Notes: generated by a model not told the origin, from the letters alone. Positions 35,932 through 43,862 are shown, numbered from the stretch's first letter. The stretch: 64,000 nucleotides of DNA from Tupaia tana (GCA_026018925.1 JAKSZU010000027.1:1198829-1262828); one strand, 5' to 3'. Made by a program: numbers and translations.

Positions 35932-38900
35932 AATAAACCTCTAGGGTGATTGGAGGGATGGCCACACCACAATCCCTTCTGCTCCATTCTCCTCTCAGGA
36001 TTTGGGGCATACATGCAGATGACCCTGGTGTGATTTTCAAGTGTCCAGGTCCAGATTCAAACTGTGCAGTCAGCCATGTGGAGTCCAATGCCTTAACCTC
36101 CATGTCACCTGCTGGCCCTGCCTTGTCTTTTGATTGCATCATTATCTTTTGTGCTTGATATAATTTGTGTTCTTTCGTGCATGAATGGCACCTGAAGGAA
36201 GACATTCAAGAGGCTTGTCCATAATTTCAAAAGATTTTTCAAGGCTGAGGAGTTGCAAAAATCAAGGCCACGTGGCCTTGGTGAGTAGTAGGCTGTCCTG
36301 TCTAGGCCTCAGTATGCTCTGTGATGTTTGCACAATGACAGAATCGCCTCGCGACGCATTACGCAGTGGTATCCCCATTGCTCAGGGACATGTGACTGTA
36401 TTTCCATTTCACAAAGGGGGTACCAGACCTTGATAAGTGACCTGCCCTAGCTCACACATTGTTTAAGTGGAAGAGCGGAGGTTCAAGGCCAGGGTGTGCC
36501 TCTAACATCCGCATCTCAACCATCTGTGAGGAGGTCATTTCTCTGTGCGCACATTATTGAGAGCCCCGCCAGCTAAATCTGGATAATCTGGAATCGTCTT
36601 TATAAATGCCACTCGGTGTAGTCTTTTAGGTCGGGAGAAATGTGCATGCATGTGTGTGTGCATGTGTGCATGTGTATGTGTGTGTTTTACATATAAATAA
36701 ACTAAAATATTAATATAGAACTATCCTTAAGGCACCATGAACTACACACATTATTTTAAAAATACAACCAAGGTTATGCAGCTAAACCACAAAATCGCCT
36801 GGGGAGAAAAGCAGGTGTGGCCACCTGAGAGGAGTGTGTTTAAAGAGCATTGCTCTGGGGACCAGCAGCTGGCATAATGGCTATGTCGCTGGACTCCCAC
36901 GTGGTCAACCACAGTTCGAGTCTTGGACCCAGTGGCTTAAACTCACGCTGGGCGTGTGTGTGTGTGCGTGCGTGCCCAAGATCCCAAGAGGAGAATGGAG
37001 GAGAAGGGATTGCGGCGTGGCCATCCCCCCTAGGGGGTGATTTCTCACTTTCTGTCTCTCTTTCTGGTGAGTGCATGCACCCTGTAGCAAAGACCTCTCC
37101 AAACAGAACAAAACAAAACAAAACAAAACATTGCTCGGAACACAATTACAAGACTTGGGCAAGCTTTTTCTTCTCGGAAATCATTGCACCCCCTTACATT
37201 TCACTAGTTTTCACTGTTTCTGAGATAGTGGTTCAAGCGTGCTGTGAACTCCATGGAAGAGATGTCCTGCAGAAATAATTAATAATGATCCTTTTCTTCC
37301 AGGGCTGGAAAACAAGCATGTGGGTGTGTGTATGTATTTACACAACTGCACAGTTCAGCTGGAGCCTGGCCTGGGAATGTCTCTACGTTGATGTAGGCAA
37401 TCCTCTTAACTGCTGCTCTACTGAATGTATTACCTCTGTTCTTAATCCACCGATCGCACTCCGTAAAATCCTACAGAAACTAACATTCCATGTTAGCGGT
37501 CGAGCATCCTAATCCAAAATCTGAAAACCAAAATACCTCAAAATCTGAAGCTTTTTGAGCACCAATATGAGTCAAAAATCCCAACTGACCTTGTGTTAAA
37601 ATGAGTTTGTAGAGGGCTAGCAGACGGCCGAGTGGTTACGTTGCTGGACTTGCACATGGCCGACCATGGTTTGAGTCCCAGACCTGGTGGCTTAAAACTC
37701 ACACTGGGCACGTGAGCACATGCGCCCTAAGGTAAAAACCTCTTTAAAAAATGATTTTTCAGGGCCAGTAGGTGGTGTGGTGGGTAAGGGCTGGATTCCC
37801 ACATGGCCAACCATGGTTTGAGTCCTGGACCTGGTGGCTTGCTTTCTCGTTTTCTCTTTCTCTTTCTCTGTCTCTGTCTGGTCAAAATAAAAAATAACAA
37901 TAATAGCAAATGGAATTAAATAAATAAATTATTATTTAAAAAATGATTTTTTTAGTTAAAATGCTAAAAACATAGGGACCAGCAGTTAGCGTAATGGCTA
38001 CGTCGCTGGACTCCCATGTAGTCGACCACGGTTCGAGTCCCGGACCGGGTGGCTTAAACTCACGCCGGGCGCGTGTGCGTGTGTGCCCAAGATCCCGAGA
38101 GGAGAATGAAGGAGAAGGGATTGTGGTGTGGCCATCCCCCCTGGGGGATGATTTCTCGCTTTCTCTCTCTCTCTGTCTGTCTCTGTCTGTCTGGCAAGCG
38201 CACATGCCCTATAGCAAAAACCTCTCAAAAAAAAAAACATATAAAATCACTTTCATATTATGAGTACAAAGTGTACATGAAACATAAACAAATTTTACGT
38301 TTAGACTTGAGCCTAGTAACCAAGATGCGTACTGGGTGGTCAGAAAAGTCAATTTTGCATAGAAAACATAGGAAATATATGTCATGACTTTTCTGATGAC
38401 CCAATATATGCAAATATTCCAAAGTGTAAAAAATTCAAAATCTGAAATTCTTCCAGTCCCAAGCATTTCAGATATGGATGTTCACTCTGTTGTTAGCATT
38501 TAGGGCTACCTGCTTGACCAGTGGTAACTATCGTAGGAAGACAGTCTATTAGGATAATACCACTCCCTTATGCTTGCACAAGCCTCCAGAATTTTTAATT
38601 CTTACAGCCAGCCCCTCCGTGAGGATGGCCCGCACCCAGCTAAAGGCAGACAAGCTGTTTGAACTCTGCTTTGCCAACCATTCGCCGAGGGATCCTGGAG
38701 AAACGATTTAGCTTAAAATTCTGCATGTCTCATTTACATTTCTGTAAAATGAAAAAATATATTTTTTCATTTTAAAATATAAATATATAAAATATATTTA
38801 TATTTTAAATATATTTTATATATAAAATATATAAAATATATTTTATATATAAAATATATGCTCCTACATCATAAATACATTACAAATAAGTGAAATATAT

Positions 38901-41900
38901 GCTCCTACATCATAAATACATTACAAATAAGTGAAATATATGCTCCTACATCATAAATACATTACAAATAAGTGAAATATATGCTCCTACATCATAAATA
39001 CATTACAAATAAGTGAAATATATGCTCCTACATCATAAATACATTACAAATAAGTGAGATATATGAGCCATTAGTACTGAGCACATGGGATGCACCTACT
39101 ACATGGAATCATTACTACGACTGTGACTACTATTTTGCTGCTATTATTACCCTGTTGGGACGTCTAGTTTCGCCACCTGTTACACTTCCTTTCCTGCTGG
39201 CAAGGGCTCACAGTGCACAGGGTGAGTGAGCGCTCACTGCCTGCAGGGAAAAGGGGAATTCTGCCTCTTCTTCAAGAAACATTTCTACTAATTCTGTTTT
39301 TAATTTTCCAGAGGATACAGGCACGTGCAAGAGAAAGGCAGAGAGAGGGAGAAAGGGGAAAAGCGCCCTTGGGGGATGGTCACACCACAATCCCTTGTCC
39401 ATCTCTCTCCGTGTTTTGGACACACGCGCACATGTGCTCAGCGTGTTTTTCTAGCTGTTGGATCCAGGACTCAAACTGCGCAGTTTGGCCACGTGGGATC
39501 AAGCTCCTTAACCAGCAGACCATAGGCTGGCCCCACCTCCAGTAAATTTTTTTTTTTTTTGTCACTTATCTCTTGATTTTATTTTCTGAGAGGAATAATG
39601 AATTCCTTTGAGTTTAGGATGCTTTACAAACTCCAAGCTCCTGTAGCGGCCACCAAGTTGACTGAAGTGTCTAGACCCAAATGCAAATTCCCTGATCAGT
39701 TCACCTCCTGAAGATATGAAAAAATGCACAATTTGCATTGCCATAAAACTGCAGAGATGCTCTTGAAAGCTAACGGAGCTTTGTTCTCCTTGGTCCAGGT
39801 CCAACACTCAGGATGGAGTGGTCTCCCAGAAAATGTCTTCGGAGAACCCACAGGTCGAAAGTAATTTGAAACCATCAGTGGGTGTAAGTGGAAATGGCTC
39901 AGAGATGGAACAGGGCTGACACTGGTGACAGGTACTGCAGCTGGCTGGCCGGTATGTCGGGATTCACTACACCCCACACCTCTCTCCATGCTGAGTTAAA
40001 AACAGCAATTCTCTAAGTGCTTTTAAATGCCACTGGGGTGAGGGAGGGGTGGGGGGGTCATAGACTTGGACCCTGTCCCCACAATTGTGCTTCACAGTTT
40101 AGGAAATAGAATTTACCAGATCCTTTCCTTGAAAGCCACACGTCACAGCCACGGTGCTTAGTAAATACACATTAAAGACCAGGGAGAACCACATTAAAGA
40201 GACCTTCTAACACGTTTAACCCACAGTCTGTTCCCAAAGCTGACCTGACTATCGAAACCTGTTTTTCCCCCTTTGTAGCGTCTGTTAACCACTCATCAAA
40301 GGAGCGTTCCGCGGGACACGCCTGGCGAATCTGTCCTGGAAGATCACATGGTGGCTATTCACAGGAGAGAACCAGAAGGCCAGTTTCCTGCACTTTCTGC
40401 CAAGGACAGCTGCCCAGAATCAGGGAAGATTTGCTTTTCTTGGATCACAGAGGAAAAGCCAGGAAGCGCCTGCTGGTTCTAGGTGCAGCCTGGGAGCGAG
40501 GCGTCGGGAGGGCTGCAGGCAGCTCCATGGGCAGCCGTGCACGCCCAGCGGGATCAGCTCTGTCCAGAGAGCGGGGGCACAGCCCTGGGGACAGACGTTC
40601 CGGCGCAGGTCCCGCCTTCACTGCAGGACGTCGCTTACACTCCCGCGCCCCAACGTCTTCATCTATAAAACGGGGATGGCGAACTTCACAGAGCCCTGCA
40701 CATGGCTGCCAGTTAAGCAAATAAAATTCAGGATGCCCAAATAATGCGTAGGGCATTTTTATACTAATAATTATCTGCTGTTTATCTGAAATTCAGATTC
40801 GACTGGCCATCCGTGTCTGACCGAGCAGCCCTACTTTACGGAGTGGGTTGAGGATTTGGTGGCAGGGTCCGTATTCAGCCCTCAGAACCGCACCTGGGGC
40901 CAGCGGGTGGCATAGGGTTAAGGTGCTGGATTCCCATGTGGTTGACCGTGGTTTCAGTCTCGCACCTGGTGGCTTGAAACTCACGCCGGGTGCATGTGTG
41001 CGTGCCCAAAGTTCTGAGAGGAGAATGAAGGGACTGTGGCGTGGCCATCTCCCCTGGGGTGTGATTTCTCACTTTCTGTCTCTCTGGCTAATACATGTGC
41101 CCTAATACCAAAATAAAAAAAGAAAGAAAGAGCGAGCGAGCAGTACCTGGGTCTAGTGAACACTCAACTCCTGGCGATTATCACCAATGTTACCACTTTA
41201 ATCCCACGCACAGTGTTCTTTTATTCTGGTTCCCCTAATAATTTCCTAAGGATTTCCCTGAGTATATAATTTAACCATTTATAGACAAGTATTATTTATA
41301 ACTAATAAAAAGAAAATGATATTTTTGGGTTTAATTTATTTGATACAAGTTCTTGTTGCTTTCTTTTTGTCGTTTTCAAGAGTGAAGAACCCGGGAGAAA
41401 GACGGTCACCCTTGACAGGCTCTCGCCACGGTCTCACCTCCAACCTTCCCAGACATCCTGGGTCATGGCCACACAGGCCAGCCATGCCAGGCGGACTGGG
41501 GAACTGAACCCCTGGCCTCAGTGAGCACAGCCTTGTGCAGTGCCACCAATTTAGCTCAGAAGTTACACCTAGCTGACTTTCATCTACTGTTAGTGGAAGG
41601 AAGGCATGGTGGGAAAACGACTCACTCTGTGCAATGTTTGTGGATATTTTAGTTCTGAGAGGGCTGCATTTTTTTTCCCCCTTTGGAGAGGTTTTTGCTA
41701 TAGGGCATGTGCGTTCACCAGAAAGACAGAGAGACAGAGAGACATAGAGAGCAAGAAATCAACCCCCGGGGGGATGGCCACGCTGCAATCCCTTCTCCTC
41801 CATTCTCCTCTCGGGATCTTGGGCATGCACACACATGTGCCCAGCATGAGTTTAAGCTACCGGGTCTGGGACTTGAACCATGGTTAACTACATGGGAGTA

Positions 41901-43767
41901 CAGTGACATAGCCATTACACTAACTGCTGGTCCTGAGGGCTGTTTAAAAAAAAAAAAAATTTTTTTTTCTTTTCCTTCCATAGGGTGCATGTGCTCACCA
42001 GGAACAGAGAGGGAAAGTGACAAAGAACAGGGGTGGCTATGCCACAATCCCTTCTCCTCTCCTCTCCTCTGGGGAATCTGGACACACACATGATCCTGTG
42101 CACCAAATGTGGTTTTCAAGTTGCCGGGCCCAGGACTCAAACCATGGCTTGGCATGTGGGAGTCCAGGGCCCTAACCACCATGCCACCTGACGGACCCCA
42201 GCAAGTGGGGGAGAGTTACTTTCGTATTTTGGTTTTCCTTAGGGAGGAATTAACTTGGGGCTCCTGAATCCGTCTCGACCAAGAGTAAAGTGGGGAGAGG
42301 AAACCCACACAATTTGGTAGTTAGGGGACGTCAGCCTGACCGAGGGTAAGACATGAAGCTGCTCCGGACATCTAAGTGTGGGGGCACAGCCGTCTATCAG
42401 CTGAGTGAGTTTCAGTGTGAGAAGGGTGGCAGAGGCAGCCCCTCCCTCAGGTGCAGTCCCCGCTCTGGCGTAACCTGCACATCAGCAAGAAAAGTTTAGC
42501 TCACAGGTGGCGTGGTGGTGAAGGCGCTGGACAAGCTCACATGGCTGACCAGGGTTCGAGCCCTGAATCTGGTGGCTTGCTTTCTCACTTTCTCTCGCTC
42601 TCACTCTCACCCTCTGTCTCTCTCTGGTCAAATTAAAAAAATAATAATAAATGAATGAATAAATGAAATAAAATAATTATTAAAAAGAAAGTTTAGCTCG
42701 CATGATTTCTCGGTAGAAGGCACACAATGCGGCGTGTACCTTATTCGTGTAAGGACTGAAGAACGGGAGGCTGACAGCCGAGAGCAGGCGGCAGGTGCCT
42801 CTGATTCCTCCTGTCACTGCTCACTAGACCGGCGTGCTGAACCCCACCGCACGGTTACGGGACTTTCTGTCAAGTGAAGAGAGCTCTGAACACAACGCAG
42901 AGACAACAGAGGGTTCATGCTTAGTTTTTTAAAGTAAAAGGGTAGCCTTCCTCCAAATTTTAAAAATTATTTGGTGGTACCCTTACAGAAAGAAAATTTA
43001 CTTATTTATAACCAATAGAAGTATGAAATTTATACTTCATATTCACTATAGCAAATACAAAAGGAGGGGGAGAGAAAGAGAATGAGAAAGCCTGTGACAG
43101 ACGAGAGAGTCAGAGATCCCAAGTGAAACAGGAAAAATAGAAATCGAACTCCTACGTTGCATAGTAGCTCCGCAAACCCTCTTTCCAACTTGCAAAGCAC
43201 TGCGTTTTCTTTCCCTGACATCACGCATTAAGTACCCCTTTCCCATTTGTAAAATAACTTGTCACACATGCTGAGTGGAGAAAACCCGATCTTAGTGGCC
43301 ACCCGGATCTACACCTGTGCCTCAGCTCCTCAGACCCTTCAGGACTGTCTCCAAGGTTCCGTCCCAGTGTCCCGCCGGGCCGCGAGGGGCACTGCTCGCA
43401 CTTCAGAGGACCCGGGCTTGTTTAAACTCGCAGCTCGTCCTTAAACTGAATGAACCGGCAACTCCGGGCGCCAGCGGGCCCACTCCGGCGGCTGTCGGTC
43501 ACGCCGGCCAGGGCGAGCCGAAACCAACTCCGAAAACCGAAAACCGACCGCACCGCACGCGGCCTTCCGCCGGGACAGGGAGGTTCGTTAGAGGAACTTG
43601 CGAAACCTGCTTATTGGGTCTGAGTCTGAGCAGAACTCGCCCAGGAGACCGAGGGCAGGGCGGGGAGGCCAGCTTACCAAGGTCACCAGCCGCAGCTCCT
43701 TGGCCCGCGCGCCCGGGTCGGGCCAGACCCAGAGCAGGAGCAGGACCGCCAGGGACCGGGCGCGCAT
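14239..43767 (-). CDS. ACP3: Prostatic acid phosphatase, secreted isoform, ten coding exons (gene-level entry)
   Basis: Joining the ten exons listed separately gives 1131 nt, or 376 residues plus TAG, with no internal stop and all junction phases agreeing. It is a histidine acid phosphatase (branch 2) that removes phosphate from AMP, lysophosphatidic acid and phosphotyrosine; this role is known from the family. Visible landmarks: signal peptide 1-22 ending GARA, the RHGDRSP motif with catalytic H34, R101 for phosphate binding, and the H279-D280 pair with the proton donor. Cysteines C151/C362, C205/C303 and C337/C341 fall where human disulfides occur. N-x-S/T sites are at 84, 210 and 323. The human precursor is 386 residues; the difference of 10 lies entirely in the signal peptide. 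Neighbours are only repeats. Identity is very secure; the exact transcript ends are not. Confidence 0.97.
14260..14263 (-). promoter_or_regulatory. ACP3: Internal alternative 5' splice site of exon 10
   Basis: CACAAAG|gtacgg at 14262/14261 lies 22 nt before the stop of the secreted form. It matches the position used in human for the membrane isoform. The choice between reading on to TAG and splicing 13.3 kb to exon 11 decides secretion versus membrane anchoring. Confidence 0.75.
15489..15608. repeat. 60-bp tandem duplication
   Basis: CTCCACTCTGACTCCAGATA at 15489 recurs at 15549. The copies differ at only a few positions, such as ggtcagc/ggttagc. Confidence 0.93.
16698..16935 (+). mobile_element. 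tRNA-derived SINE, partly deleted
   Basis: The head agccagcaaaacggtgtggtgg lacks the B box. gatttctcactttccctctc and the aaaaaccaaaaccc tail are kept. It ends only 55 bp from the exon 9 donor. Confidence 0.7.
16990..17093 (-). CDS. ACP3: ACP3 exon 9: second catalytic His-Asp
   Basis: This exon opens with [11 protein letters not shown]279 and D280 are the HD pair that serves as proton donor in histidine acid phosphatases. It continues through [11 protein letters not shown] (C303) to HRQDG. The acceptor is a compact tctgcag and the donor gtaagg. It leaves in phase 2. Compared with human, the stretch after C303 is less conserved (VVELHRQ). Confidence 0.94.
17140..17230 (+). mobile_element. L1 3'-region fragment
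   Basis: gcagcactgttcacaactgc and aatgcccgagaatggatgac match the well-known L1 ORF2/3' text. Short and old. Confidence 0.6.
17330..17505 (+). mobile_element. MIR
   Basis: catttctatttagatgacg, agttgcttaatgtaacataac and tgaaccaggtctcctg follow the MIR core and 3' order. Confidence 0.75.
17578..17772 (-). mobile_element. tRNA-derived SINE, internally deleted
   Basis: A tail of tttatttattattg and ccacagggcacatgtgctcac. The middle is missing; it resumes at aagctgccaggtccaggac and ends ctatctgctagccc. Confidence 0.78.
17911..18138 (+). mobile_element. tRNA-derived SINE
   Basis: A box region catagtggttaaggtgctgg and B box ggttcgagtcc are both intact. Confidence 0.85.
18289..18410. repeat. 61-bp tandem duplication containing a hairpin
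   Basis: The copy starting GCACGGCAGGGTGCACG at 18289 repeats at 18350 with almost no change. Each copy holds the inverted repeat GACGGTT-ag-AACCGTC. Confidence 0.93.
19040..19265 (+). mobile_element. tRNA-derived SINE, young copy
   Basis: A perfect 10-bp target-site duplication AGCGCCTCTG lies at 19030-19039 and 19266-19275. CpG sites in the body are still largely unmutated, which suggests recent insertion. Confidence 0.92.
20093..20341 (+). mobile_element. tRNA-derived SINE
   Basis: B box ggttcgagtcc is intact. The tail ctaaggcaaaatcctc ends 110 bp left of exon 8. Confidence 0.85.
20453..20535 (-). CDS. ACP3: ACP3 exon 8
   Basis: This exon completes glycine 251 and encodes residues 252-278, [14 protein letters not shown] to RRLIMYSA. 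It holds the second half of the cationic amyloid-equivalent segment. The acceptor is tctctgccttaag and the donor gtgagt. It is 83 nt, entering in phase 1 and leaving in phase 0, so it agrees with both neighbours. Confidence 0.94.
20735..20830 (+). mobile_element. MIR fragment
   Basis: gaggaagccgaagcccagaa and ctttaagtgactcattttcc recall the MIR core region. Confidence 0.4.
21583..21772 (+). mobile_element. tRNA-derived SINE, short subtype
   Basis: The head gtggttaaggcgctggactc passes directly from ggtggcttgc to the pyrimidine-rich tail, lacking the 100-bp middle. The duplicated target is ttgagcttct. Confidence 0.85.
22583..22688. repeat. 53-bp tandem duplication
   Basis: CGTGTCATAAACATGTCGG at 22583 recurs at 22636. 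The second copy has a 3-bp insertion (cag). Confidence 0.92.
22960..23135 (+). mobile_element. MIR
   Basis: Text near tgcagcaggaaacttacaca, aattaagtgacccagactag and tggaactcggacccagattc follows the MIR consensus order, including its tail. Confidence 0.7.
23187..23319 (-). CDS. ACP3: ACP3 exon 7: start of the basic, amyloid-prone segment
   Basis: This exon encodes residues 207-250 plus one base of codon 251, [10 protein letters not shown] to EKSRLQG(G). NFT at 210 is a glycosylation site. From G238 onward it enters the region equivalent to the human fragment 248-286, which forms amyloid fibrils in semen (known biology). Its dense K/R content is kept here. The acceptor is ccttcctacag and the donor a strong gtgagt. 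Phase 1 at its 3' end. Confidence 0.95.
23378..23616 (-). mobile_element. tRNA-derived SINE, old copy
   Basis: The tail is replaced by an AT microsatellite (tatatatacatacatatata). The body ggggatggccatctgcag and head caactaccatgcagccagct remain. Confidence 0.65.
23668..23905 (+). mobile_element. tRNA-derived SINE
   Basis: The head gggactagcggatagtataatgg and ccctatagcacacatc at the tail are kept. The tail has expanded into the GA microsatellite. Confidence 0.85.
23906..23945. repeat. GA microsatellite
   Basis: A pure (GA)n run, grown at the tail of the plus-strand SINE that ends here. Confidence 0.9.
23953..24105 (-). mobile_element. tRNA-derived SINE, 5'-truncated
   Basis: gaggtttttgccttaggg to caccaggtccagga. 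The promoter head is missing because another SINE abuts it at right. Confidence 0.7.
24106..24313 (-). mobile_element. tRNA-derived SINE
   Basis: tgcttgccagagggagacac at the tail side and ccatctgctggccctg at the head. It may have inserted into the preceding copy. Confidence 0.75.
25509..25555. repeat. T-rich tract
   Basis: A poly-T run broken by two single C bases. In ACP3 pre-mRNA it reads as poly-A. It may be the tail of an old minus-strand retroposon, but no body is recognisable. Confidence 0.85.
25791..25883 (-). CDS. ACP3: ACP3 exon 6
   Basis: This exon encodes residues 176-206, [20 protein letters not shown] to DPLYCE, with C205 expected to pair with C303. The acceptor is cattgtgtttcag and the donor gtaaga. 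It is 93 nt with phase 0 at both ends. The length matches the human segment exactly. Confidence 0.94.
25884..26818 (-). other. ACP3: Intron 5 of ACP3 (0.9 kb)
   Basis: It contains an L1 3'-end fragment at 25.94-26.2 kb. The rest is unique, with no recognisable feature. Confidence 0.8.
25940..26200 (+). mobile_element. L1 3'-end fragment
   Basis: gtccaccagtaggagctgg, ttaaataaattagggtacat and actctttatgtacaggcag match old L1 3' ends. It lies in intron 5, opposite to the gene. Confidence 0.65.
26819..26917 (-). CDS. ACP3: ACP3 exon 5
   Basis: This exon encodes residues 143-175, [15 protein letters not shown] to RLHPYQ. C151 is the partner of C362 by comparison with the human structure. The acceptor is ttgttctcag. 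The donor gttaaa is a poor match to consensus, but the reading frame and the length (33 residues, as in human) fix it. Confidence 0.94.
27440..27552 (-). mobile_element. tRNA-derived SINE, truncated
   Basis: aggtttttgctataggacat to gggaaatggccacacgac. Only the tail half is present. Confidence 0.75.
27625..27887 (-). mobile_element. tRNA-derived SINE
   Basis: ttttttgctatagggcatgtgc at the tail and accatctgctgggccc at the head. The B-box complement region is altered (ggactaaaacc). Confidence 0.82.
27913..28172 (+). mobile_element. tRNA-derived SINE
   Basis: It begins ggggaccagaagatggc and faces the previous copy head to head about 26 bp away. The B box is degraded to agttcaagtcc. Confidence 0.82.
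28414..28566 (-). CDS. ACP3: ACP3 exon 4: phosphate-binding arginine region
   Basis: This 153-nt exon encodes residues 92-142, starting [16 protein letters not shown] and ending PISEDL. R101 in DVDRT corresponds to the third active-site arginine of the human enzyme. The acceptor is ccccgtctag and the donor gtcagt. It has phase 0 at both ends. Confidence 0.95.
28567..29006 (-). other. ACP3: Intron 3 of ACP3, GC-AG type (440 bp)
   Basis: The shortest intron, with donor gcaggt and acceptor cccgtctag. No interspersed repeat was recognised inside it. Confidence 0.85.
29007..29093 (-). CDS. ACP3: ACP3 exon 3, with GC splice donor
   Basis: This exon encodes residues 63-91, [10 protein letters not shown] to YKREQ, including the glycosylation site NES at 84. 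The acceptor follows ttttccctacag. The next exon must start in phase 0 with [10 protein letters not shown], so the exon has to stop at CAG and the donor reads gcaggt, a GC-AG intron. A GT exists four bases further on, but using it would shift the frame. Confidence 0.93.
29320..29728. repeat. 31-bp minisatellite, 13 units, TACGTGG in every unit
   Basis: Units begin GCGAGGTGGTACGTGG at 29320, 29351, 29382 and so on, with period 31. The last step is 36 because GGTCT is duplicated before the final unit. All 13 units keep TACGTGG. The array lies in intron 2, 227 bp upstream of exon 3. Confidence 0.97.
29915..30270. mobile_element. MER5-like hAT fragments
   Basis: ctcaaagtgtggcctgtgcatc, ggagctcctcgagag and later ctgcattttagcaagaccct / ctttaagaaacactgc resemble the ends and middle of MER5. 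Probably two broken pieces. Confidence 0.5.
30281..30559 (+). mobile_element. tRNA-derived SINE, youngest-looking copy
   Basis: A perfect 15-bp target-site duplication AAGAAACACTGCATT lies at 30266-30280 and 30560-30574. The full-length body is followed by an uninterrupted A tail of more than 20 bases. The target is the 3' end of an older MER5-like piece. Confidence 0.95.
31406..31588. mobile_element. MER5 (hAT) copy
   Basis: gtgggtttcaaacttaaaatc, acagatttctgggcttt, gatgctgctggtccaggg and tttaaaaaccacta follow the MER5 order from end to end. Confidence 0.75.
31593..31775 (+). mobile_element. tRNA-derived SINE, short subtype
   Basis: Inserted at the end of the MER5 copy with a duplicated ccactaacctag / ccactaatctag. 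The head is intact and the middle absent. Confidence 0.85.
32490..32740 (-). mobile_element. tRNA-derived SINE
   Basis: Flanked by tttttcactttt on both sides. The head region has lost about 10 bp (cataaccatctgctggcccc). Confidence 0.88.
32956..33051 (-). CDS. ACP3: ACP3 exon 2: catalytic RHGDRSP motif
   Basis: This exon encodes residues 31-62 ([13 protein letters not shown]... to ...FGQLTQ), with R33, H34 and R37 of the active site. H34 is the residue that becomes phosphorylated in this family. The acceptor follows tttatttccag. The donor is gttggt, a weak match to consensus. It has phase 0 at both ends and is 96 nt, as expected from the human protein alignment. Confidence 0.95.
33130..33250. 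mobile_element. MER5-like fragment next to exon 2
   Basis: actagaaccacctggagagt and ctgggctccacctctaggg are MER5-like. It is interrupted at its right end by a SINE. Confidence 0.6.
33251..33514 (-). mobile_element. tRNA-derived SINE
   Basis: A perfect duplicated target CAGGGTTTT lies at 33242-33250 and 33515-33523. It has a long T run and a G run at the tail side. Confidence 0.92.
34765..34923 (-). mobile_element. MER20 (hAT-Charlie)
   Basis: cctggcctctgtccaccaga, tgccagtagc-like text, ttgtcccctaggggtgcaaa and ccctggttgagagccactga match MER20 in reverse. Old mammal-wide DNA transposon. Confidence 0.75.
34975..35130 (+). mobile_element. MIR
   Basis: ttgaacccttgctttgtcct, gtgctgagcgcttctcgtac and tcctctcatcaactctacaa follow the MIR 5' half. 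Confidence 0.65.
35838..36119 (-). mobile_element. tRNA-derived SINE
   Basis: ttccctatagggtatgtgtgc is followed by a GT/GA microsatellite inside the element. The head is ccatgtcacctgctggccc. Confidence 0.82.
36370..36505 (+). mobile_element. MIR
   Basis: ttccatttcacaaaggggg, agtgacctgccctagctcac and agtggaagagcggaggttca are the MIR core and 3' text. Confidence 0.8.
36857..37129 (+). mobile_element. tRNA-derived SINE
   Basis: Full-length, with a repeated aaaac tail and a duplicated target around cattgctc on both sides. Confidence 0.9.
37612..37760 (+). mobile_element. tRNA-derived SINE, internally deleted
   Basis: It runs from the head to gcacgtgagc and then jumps to acatgcgccctaag. Confidence 0.82.
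37761..37946 (+). mobile_element. tRNA-derived SINE, short subtype
   Basis: It directly follows the previous copy in the same direction. ggtggcttgc passes straight into the ttctctttctctg tail. Confidence 0.82.
37974..38236 (+). mobile_element. tRNA-derived SINE, young copy
   Basis: The B box GGTTCGAGTCC is perfect and many CpGs are kept. The aaaaacata target is repeated at both ends. It is the third consecutive SINE in this cluster. Confidence 0.92.
38750..38854. repeat. AT-only tract with self-complementary words
   Basis: About 100 bp composed almost only of A and T, with repeated ATATTTTAT/ATAAAATAT words able to fold into hairpins. It borders the 41-bp repeat. Confidence 0.85.
38855..39060. 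repeat. 41-bp tandem repeat, 5 units
   Basis: The word CTCCTACATCATAAATACAT recurs at 38861, 38902, 38943, 38984 and 39025. It sits directly beside an AT-rich tract (38755-38854) of interleaved tatttta/taaaata words. Confidence 0.96.
39298..39534 (-). mobile_element. tRNA-derived SINE, old copy
   Basis: ttttccagaggatacaggca at the tail and accataggctggcccc at the head. The body ggatggtcacaccacaatcc is kept. Confidence 0.75.
40896..41140 (+). mobile_element. tRNA-derived SINE
   Basis: It starts ggggccagcgggtggcatag. The B box is altered to ggtttcagtctc. The tail aaaataaaaaaagaaag merges with agcgagcgag. Confidence 0.85.
41670..41934 (-). mobile_element. tRNA-derived SINE
   Basis: Full-length. 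The flanking gagggctg is repeated on both sides. Confidence 0.9.
41960..42199 (-). mobile_element. tRNA-derived SINE
   Basis: It immediately follows the previous copy in the same direction. The body is shortened (gaacaggggtggctatgcc). Confidence 0.8.
42503..42687 (+). mobile_element. tRNA-derived SINE, short subtype
   Basis: A perfect duplicated target AAAGTTTAGCTC flanks it (ending 42502; starting 42688). Confidence 0.9.
43678..43767 (-). CDS. ACP3: ACP3 exon 1: start codon, signal peptide, mature N-terminus
   Basis: ATG at 43767-43765 has G at -3 and encodes 30 residues up to the donor gtaagc at 43677. [13 protein letters not shown] is a basic start followed by a leucine core. Cleavage after GARA (residue 22) would leave KELRLVTL, matching the KEL start of the mature human enzyme. 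The signal peptide is about 10 residues shorter than in human. No in-frame upstream ATG was found close by. The exon ends in phase 0. Confidence 0.93.
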
Positions 43768-43828
43768 GCCGGGGCTCCCACGGGCGGCGGCGCAGCAGCC
43801 TCGGCGGAGCCTCCGCCGGGAGAGGACG

Positions 43829-43862
43829 CGTTTTAACGCGGGTGGGCGGAGGCGGAGCCGCG
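43829..43862 (-). promoter_or_regulatory. ACP3: Candidate core promoter: TATA-like TTAAAA with adjacent GC boxes
   Basis: On the minus strand, CCGCCTCCGCCCACC (Sp1/KLF-type boxes) is followed by GCGTTAAAACGCG at 43840-43828, about 65 nt before the ATG. Transcription would then start near 43800, with a 5'UTR of only 30-40 nt. The start site itself is not visible. Confidence 0.4.

Larger units (their letters stand above)
33052..43677 (-). other. ACP3: Intron 1 of ACP3 (10.6 kb)
   Basis: It runs from donor gtaagc to acceptor tttccag. Contents: a MER5-like fragment next to exon 2, MER20 at 34.8 kb, MIRs at 35.0 and 36.4 kb, about ten SINEs, and an AT-rich tract with a 41-bp repeat at 38.8-39.1 kb. 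The unique stretches 33.5-34.7, 39.6-40.7, 41.2-41.6 and 42.7-43.3 kb show no conserved feature I could recognise. Confidence 0.8.

Noticed and set aside
37974..38060. Functional tRNA gene
   Set aside because: A and B boxes are present, but the sequence cannot close a proper acceptor stem and is followed by the SINE body and A tail. It is a SINE head.
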